Part shown: piece after piece, positions 60,211 through 64,000 of the stretch
Numbering within the stretch: the first letter of the stretch is position 1
How the letters are laid out: each line of letters opens with the position of its first letter
Source of the DNA: Dinoroseobacter sp013215265
GTDB taxonomy: Bacteria; Pseudomonadota; Alphaproteobacteria; Rhodobacterales; Rhodobacteraceae
DNA: 64,000 bases
Direction: 5' to 3'
Assembly: GCA_963691755.1 (NCBI GenBank)
Contig: OY829366.1
Coordinates: 3,286,001 to 3,350,000, forward strand
The notes under the pieces: model-generated
What the model saw: only the letters and a program-made list of their open reading frames with translations
The model's database searches: none
Told to the model about the DNA's origin: nothing
Position numbers and translations under genes: made by a program

Positions 60211-60773
60211 ATGTTCATTCAAACTGAATCCACACCGAACCCAGCAACGCTGAAGTTTCTGCCGGGTCAGGAAGTTCTGGATGTAGGCACCGCTGATTTC
60301 CCAAGCGCTGAAGCGGCTGGAGACTCACCCCTCGCATCCCGCCTTTTTGCTGTCGAGGGCGTGACCGGTGCCTTTTTTGGACTTGATTTCGTAACCGTCA
60401 CAAAAGCTGACGCCGTTGAATGGGACCATATCAAACCGGCGATCCTGGGCGCGATTATGGAACACTTCATGTCAGGTGAGCCCGTTATGGGAGCGTCGCA
60501 TAAACCCAGCTCTGGTCATGCGGAGCATGAGGGTGAAGACGGCGAGATCGTTGGACAGATCAAGGAACTGCTTGATACGCGCGTACGCCCGGCCGTGGCT
60601 CAGGACGGTGGTGACATCACGTTCACGGATTTGATCGAGGTATTGTCTATCTGCATATGCAAGGTGCCTGTGCGGGGTGCCCCTCGTCCACGCTGACGTT
60701 GAAAATGGGCATCGAGAACCTGTTGCGACATTATATCCCTGAAGTATTAGAGGTCCGCCCCGTCGCGGCCTGA
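60211..60773 (+). pseudogene. nfuA: NfuA-type Fe-S cluster carrier, frameshifted
   Basis: An Nfu_N domain (QTESTPNPATLKFLPGQEVLD ... FFGLDFVTVTK) and the start of the NifU-like domain (LDTRVRPAVAQDGGDITF) are read in one frame. Near 60628-60630 the frame shifts by one base: the original frame ends at 60696, whereas the next frame continues FDRGIVYLHMQGACAGCPSST, then LTLKMGIENLLRHYIPEV and stops at 60773. Joined, this is a normal ~187-aa NfuA. The cluster-binding CxxC is only in the shifted part. Recent mutation, sequencing error or programmed frameshift remain open. Confidence 0.85.
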
Positions 60774-60803
60774 TCCCTGTATGCTCCATTTCAAATAATC
60801 CAT

Positions 60804-60829
60804 GGGTGCTGCTGCGGTGGCACCTTTTT
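60804..60829 (+). terminator. Rho-independent terminator after nfuA
   Basis: The stem GGTGC (60805-60809) with GCACC (60820-60824) around a GC-rich loop is followed by five T (60825-60829), 31 bp after the full-length nfuA stop. It lies after the shifted-frame stop and separates nfuA from tsaB. Confidence 0.7.
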
Positions 60830-60865
60830 GCGTTCAGACAACGCGCCACGGCATGAGGCATCCAA

Positions 60866-61519
60866 TTGAACAAGCCAATCGTTCTTGGGTTTGACACCTC
60901 CGGGCCATATTGCAGCGCTGCGGTCTTTGCCGGGGATGATGTGGTTTCAGCTTTTTATGAAGACATGCAACGCGGGCAGGCAGAGCGTCTGATGCCGATA
61001 CTGGAGGATGTTATGGCAGATGCCGGGCTGGATTGGTCCGATCTGTCTGCCTTGGGCGTAGGCGTTGGCCCGGGGAACTTTACGGGCATCCGGATATCTG
61101 TCGCAGCAGCGCGGGGCCTCGCAATGGGTTTGGGTATTCCGGCAGTTGGTGTGTCTTTGTTGGACGCCTTAGCGTTTGGGACAGATGGACCAATCCTTTC
61201 CTGCATCGATGCGCGAAGAGAAAGTGCGTACATCTTGGGCCATAACGGGGCCGGTCCTGCCGAAATTACACATGTCGAGATAGATGCACTGGACCCCGCG
61301 TTGCTTCCGGAAGGCACGGTCGTAATTGGATCTTCGAGTGAGGTAATTGGAACGCGCTACGGCTTTCCACAACGCCCCGCTGCCTACGCACCAGCATCGG
61401 CCATCGCCAGCCTCGCTGCACAACGGTTCGGTCCAGATACGCCAGCGCCAAAGCCTCTATACATCCGCTCAGCAGATGCAGCGCCATCGAAAGAGCGCGG
61501 GCCGGTGATACTGTCATGA
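60866..61519 (+). CDS. tsaB: tRNA threonylcarbamoyladenosine biosynthesis protein TsaB
   Basis: ASKHA-fold protein of 217 residues, partner of TsaD and TsaE in forming t6A37 in tRNAs reading ANN codons. VLGFDTSGPYCSAAVF, LMPILEDVMADAGLDWSDLSALGVGVGPGNFTGIRISVAAARGLA and SCIDARRESAYI are the TsaB signatures. The start is TTG at 60866 with GAGG eight bases upstream; no ATG is available. rimI follows with a 4-nt overlap, a common tsaB-rimI pairing. Confidence 0.93.
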   Translation: MNKPIVLGFDTSGPYCSAAVFAGDDVVSAFYEDMQRGQAERLMPILEDVMADAGLDWSDLSALGVGVGPGNFTGIRISVAAARGLAMGLGIPAVGVSLLDALAFGTDGPILSCIDARRESAYILGHNGAGPAEITHVEIDALDPALLPEGTVVIGSSSEVIGTRYGFPQRPAAYAPASAIASLAAQRFGPDTPAPKPLYIRSADAAPSKERGPVILS

Positions 61520-61935
61520 TGCGTGCTCGGACTCTTGCAGCGCTCCACGGCCGCTGTTTTGTGACCCCAAGATCTTGGACGGAAGCCGAGTTTGAGTCAC
61601 AACTCGCTGATCCGAAGACCCATCTTGTTTGGCACGGCCCCGGTTTTGCGCTGTCCCGTGTGGTTCTGGACGAGGCAGAACTTCTGACTTTGGCAGTTGA
61701 TCCCCCAAATCAGGGCGTTGGTCACGGCAGAGCATTACTGCAACAGATTGAGGCCATTTCGGCGGCACATGGGGCAAAGCGCATGTTTCTGGAGGTTTCA
61801 GCAGGGAACGGCGTGGCCCGCGCTCTTTACGAAAAAGCGGGTTACATACAAAAGGGAATGCGTCCACGATATTATCGTACGCCCGAAGGCCGCCGTGTGG
61901 ATGCATTGATCCTATGCCGGTCTCTGGACACATAA
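61516..61935 (+). CDS. rimI: Ribosomal protein S18-alanine N-acetyltransferase-like GNAT
   Basis: GNAT acetyltransferase of 139 residues. The acetyl-CoA loop is in LTLAVDPPNQGVGHGRALLQQIEAI, followed by MFLEVSAGNGVARALYEKAGYIQKGMRPRYYR with the conserved Asn and Tyr of RimI. It acetylates N-termini, classically of ribosomal protein S18. The ATG overlaps the tsaB stop, so it is made in the same operon. Confidence 0.88.
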   Translation: MMRARTLAALHGRCFVTPRSWTEAEFESQLADPKTHLVWHGPGFALSRVVLDEAELLTLAVDPPNQGVGHGRALLQQIEAISAAHGAKRMFLEVSAGNGVARALYEKAGYIQKGMRPRYYRTPEGRRVDALILCRSLDT

Positions 61936-62041
61936 CCCGGGGTGAAGTTGCTTAAACACGGGGCATTCGCCCGACTTCTCGGCACATATCCACCAGAATC
62001 CGGTTGACCCCTAGGCTGCAAGCAGTCCTAATCAGCGGCAG

Positions 62042-62091
62042 AAGCACGAACTCTGCTTTCGTGCTTGCGTAATCGGGGGTGACGGCCCCCG
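62042..62091 (+). promoter_or_regulatory. Two adjacent leader hairpins before the BMP binding-protein gene
   Basis: Hairpin 1 has the stem AAGCACGAA/TTCGTGCTT (62042-62050 with 62058-62066). Hairpin 2 has CGGGGG/CCCCCG (62074-62079 with 62086-62091) around TGACGG. An A-run follows, then the ribosome-binding site AGGGAG. No T-run follows, so hairpin 2 is not a terminator. The leader may be regulatory; I cannot match it to a known riboswitch. Confidence 0.5.
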
Positions 62092-62123
62092 GGTATAAAA
62101 AAACATCAGGGAGATACCCAAAC

Positions 62124-63119
62124 ATGACCACGATGACCAAACTTCTTGGCGCTGCAGCTGCATTGGCGTTGAGTGCAGGAACGGCAGCTGCCGATCCGGC
62201 GCTGATCTTTGACCTCGGCGGTAAGTTCGACAAATCCTTCAACGAAGCCGCCTATAATGGCGCGCAGCGTTGGGTCGGTGAAACCGGTGGTTCCTACCGC
62301 GAGATCGAAATGCAGTCTGAAGCACAGCGTGAACAAGCGCTGCGCCGTCTGGCTGAATCCGGATCTAACCCGGTTGTGATGACCGGCTTTGCATTCGGAA
62401 ATGTCCTGAATGAAGTCGCACCTGATTATCCTGACACCTCGTTCGTAATCATCGACATGGTCGTAGACCAGCCAAACGTGCGCTCTGTTGTGTTCAACGA
62501 GCACGAAGGATCCTACCTTGTTGGCATGATGGCTGCGATGGCATCAGACTCTGACACCGTAGGCTTCATCGGTGGTATGGATATCCCGCTAATCCGCAAG
62601 TTCGCTTGTGGCTACGCGCAGGGTGTAATGGCGGTAAATGGTGACGCGACCGTCATCGCCAACATGACCGGTACCACGCCTGCGGCATGGAACGACCCGG
62701 TTAAGGGCGCAGAACTGACCCAGGCCCAGATCAGCCAGGGCGCTGACGTTGTTTATGCAGCAGCAGGCGGCACCGGCGTTGGTGTTCTTCAGGCGGCAGC
62801 GGATGCGAACATCCTGTCGATTGGCGTGGACAGCAACCAGAACTACCTGCACTCCGGTCAGGTTCTGACCTCGATGATGAAGCGCGTGGACAACGCTGTT
62901 TACAACGCCTTCACCGACGGTCCTGGCCTTGAAACCGGCTTCCGCGTGATGGGTCTGGCCAATGGCGGCGTGGGCTATGCGTTGGACGAGCATAACGCGG
63001 AGCTCGTCTCAGATGAGATGAAAGCAGCCGTAGATGCCGCAGCCGCGTCGATCGCATCGGGCGAGCTGATGGTTCATGACTACATGTCTGACGAAAGCTG
63101 CCCAGCCATCAGCTTCTAA
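62124..63119 (+). CDS. BMP-family ABC substrate-binding protein (nucleoside type)
   Basis: Periplasmic protein of 331 residues. The signal peptide ends SAGTAAADP near residue 22. LIFDLGGKFDKSFNEAAYNGAQRW, GFAFGNVLNEVAPDYPDTSFVIID, NEHEGSYLVGMMAAM, GFIGGMDIPLIRKFACGYAQGV and SIGVDSNQNYL are the PnrA/Med/BMP signature blocks. Ligands in this family are purine or pyrimidine nucleosides. The ATG at 62124 follows AGGGAG; an in-frame start at 62079 lies within leader hairpin 2. Confidence 0.92.
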   Translation: MTTMTKLLGAAAALALSAGTAAADPALIFDLGGKFDKSFNEAAYNGAQRWVGETGGSYREIEMQSEAQREQALRRLAESGSNPVVMTGFAFGNVLNEVAPDYPDTSFVIIDMVVDQPNVRSVVFNEHEGSYLVGMMAAMASDSDTVGFIGGMDIPLIRKFACGYAQGVMAVNGDATVIANMTGTTPAAWNDPVKGAELTQAQISQGADVVYAAAGGTGVGVLQAAADANILSIGVDSNQNYLHSGQVLTSMMKRVDNAVYNAFTDGPGLETGFRVMGLANGGVGYALDEHNAELVSDEMKAAVDAAAASIASGELMVHDYMSDESCPAISF

Positions 63120-63141
63120 GCTGATCTGAGCTACAGAAAAT

Positions 63142-63174
63142 TTGGGCCGCGTCGCATCTCGCGGTGCGGCCCAA
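63142..63174 (+). other. Intergenic hairpin after the BMP binding-protein gene
   Basis: A perfect 9-bp stem TTGGGCCGC/GCGGCCCAA (63142-63150 with 63166-63174), 22 bp after the stop, without a T-run. It probably protects the binding-protein part of the mRNA or partly terminates, so that less ATPase is made. Confidence 0.65.
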
Positions 63175-63202
63175 TACATTACTGCTCTGCGAAAGCCCTC
63201 CC

Positions 63203-64000
63203 ATGACTGATCAAGCCCCTGCCATTGAATTGAAGGGTATTTCAAAAGCCTTTGGCCCGGTTCAAGCCAACAAGGATATCTCTATCCGGGTGATGCCCGG
63301 CACAATCCACGGGATCATCGGTGAAAATGGTGCAGGCAAATCGACTTTGATGAGTATCCTTTACGGCTTTTACAAAGCCGATAAGGGCGAGATCTTCATT
63401 CAGGGCAACAAGACAGAGATACCCGACAGCCAGGCCGCGATCCGCGCTGGCATCGGGATGGTTTTTCAGCACTTCAAACTGGTGGAAAATTTCAGCGTTC
63501 TGGAAAACGTGGTGCTGGGTGCTGAAGATGGCGCACTTTTGAAACCTTCCCTTGCGAAGGCTCGCTCTGAGCTGATGCGCCTTTCTGAGGAATACGAACT
63601 GAACGTGGACCCTGATGCCTTGATCGAAGAGATCGGCGTTGGGATGCAGCAACGCGTGGAAATCCTGAAATCATTGTACCGCAAGGCCGATATCCTGATT
63701 TTGGACGAACCCACCGGCGTGCTGACACCATCTGAAGCTGACCACTTGTTCCGCATCCTGCGCGGACTCAAGGAGGAAGGCAAAACTATCATTCTGATCA
63801 CACACAAGCTGCGTGAGATCATGGATGTCACAGATACAGTATCCGTGATGCGGCGCGGGGAAATGACGGCAACGGTGAAAACTGCGGAGACCTCGCCACC
63901 CCAACTGGCAGAATTGATGGTGGGCCGAAAAGTGCTTCTGAGCGTGGACAAGCAACCCGCATCACCCGGAGAAACAGTTCTTGAGGTCAAGAACCTGTCG
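63203..64000 (+). CDS. BMP-type ABC transporter ATP-binding protein (partial, runs off the window)
   Basis: The frame is open from ATG 63203 to the right edge (266 codons). Visible are AIELKGISKAFGPVQANKDISI, Walker A GENGAGKST, the Q-loop MVFQHFKLVENFSVLENVVLG and, later, GVGMQQRVEILKSLYRKADILILDEPTGVLTP (signature and Walker B) with the switch His in ILITHKLREI. The sugar/nucleoside-type ATPases of this group have two ATPase domains (~500 aa), so about half is missing. It forms the importer with the upstream binding protein. Confidence 0.92.
   Translation, partial: MTDQAPAIELKGISKAFGPVQANKDISIRVMPGTIHGIIGENGAGKSTLMSILYGFYKADKGEIFIQGNKTEIPDSQAAIRAGIGMVFQHFKLVENFSVLENVVLGAEDGALLKPSLAKARSELMRLSEEYELNVDPDALIEEIGVGMQQRVEILKSLYRKADILILDEPTGVLTPSEADHLFRILRGLKEEGKTIILITHKLREIMDVTDTVSVMRRGEMTATVKTAETSPPQLAELMVGRKVLLSVDKQPASPGETVLEVKNLS

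Noticed and set aside
1..64000. CRISPR arrays, tRNA/rRNA genes, IS elements, prophage or toxin-antitoxin modules
   Set aside because: No direct-repeat arrays, tRNA cloverleaf sequences, transposases, phage genes or typical TA pairs were found on either strand by reading.

Overview
The window looks like chromosomal DNA of an alphaproteobacterium of the family Rhodobacteraceae (Roseobacter group). The evidence is phosphatidylcholine synthase, an Irr-type Fur regulator beside fabA/fabB/fabI, DUF1523, a bidomain ALDH16-type dehydrogenase, moderately high GC and dense, often overlapping genes. I see no rRNA, tRNA, IS element, prophage, CRISPR array or recognisable defence system. The content is housekeeping genes interleaved with catabolic and transport operons.

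Layout. 0-10 kb: end of a XerC/D recombinase, pcs, an EamA exporter, an O6-alkylguanine DNA methyltransferase, ileS, a flavin monooxygenase, the YcjX/TIGR01620 membrane-stress pair and truA. 10-17 kb: an NMT1/THI5-type ABC importer, an L,D-transpeptidase, an ABC-2 exporter and an acyl-CoA synthetase. 17-22 kb: the decayed tail of a decarboxylating dehydrogenase coupled to a Gfo/Idh/MocA oxidoreductase, then irr facing away from fabA, fabB and fabI. 22-32 kb: a compact catabolic operon (HAD dehalogenase, three alpha/beta hydrolases, a PLP dehydratase, an MFS exporter, an M20 amidohydrolase), followed by a fumarylacetoacetase-type hydratase, a zinc alcohol dehydrogenase and an enolase-superfamily enzyme. 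32-39 kb: rpe, deoC plus ALDH16 (deoxyribose breakdown with acetaldehyde oxidation), two tandem secreted JAMM-like proteins and two small membrane proteins. 39-47 kb: an M20 peptidase, a dipeptide-type ABC importer and an aldehyde dehydrogenase. 47-58 kb: comM, gshB, yraN, rsmI, an LpoA-like lipoprotein, glnD, murJ, a catalytically dead rhomboid and trpS. 58-64 kb: an AT-rich intergenic region with a small ORF and a hairpin that covers the ribosome-binding site of a branched-chain-type aminotransferase, then a universal stress protein, a frameshifted nfuA, tsaB, rimI and the start of a BMP-type nucleoside ABC importer.

Points deserving a second look are the tandem secreted JAMM-like pair, the RBS-masking hairpin and sORF before the aminotransferase, a perfect 12-bp inverted repeat inside the 5' part of glnD, the nfuA frameshift, the pseudo-rhomboid, the dehydrogenase remnant at 17.3 kb, and the uncharacterised catabolic operon at 22-28 kb. 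I found no clear new multi-gene system. The JAMM-like pair and the catabolic operon are the best candidates for undescribed function. All assignments rest on reading motifs and context; no database search was possible.
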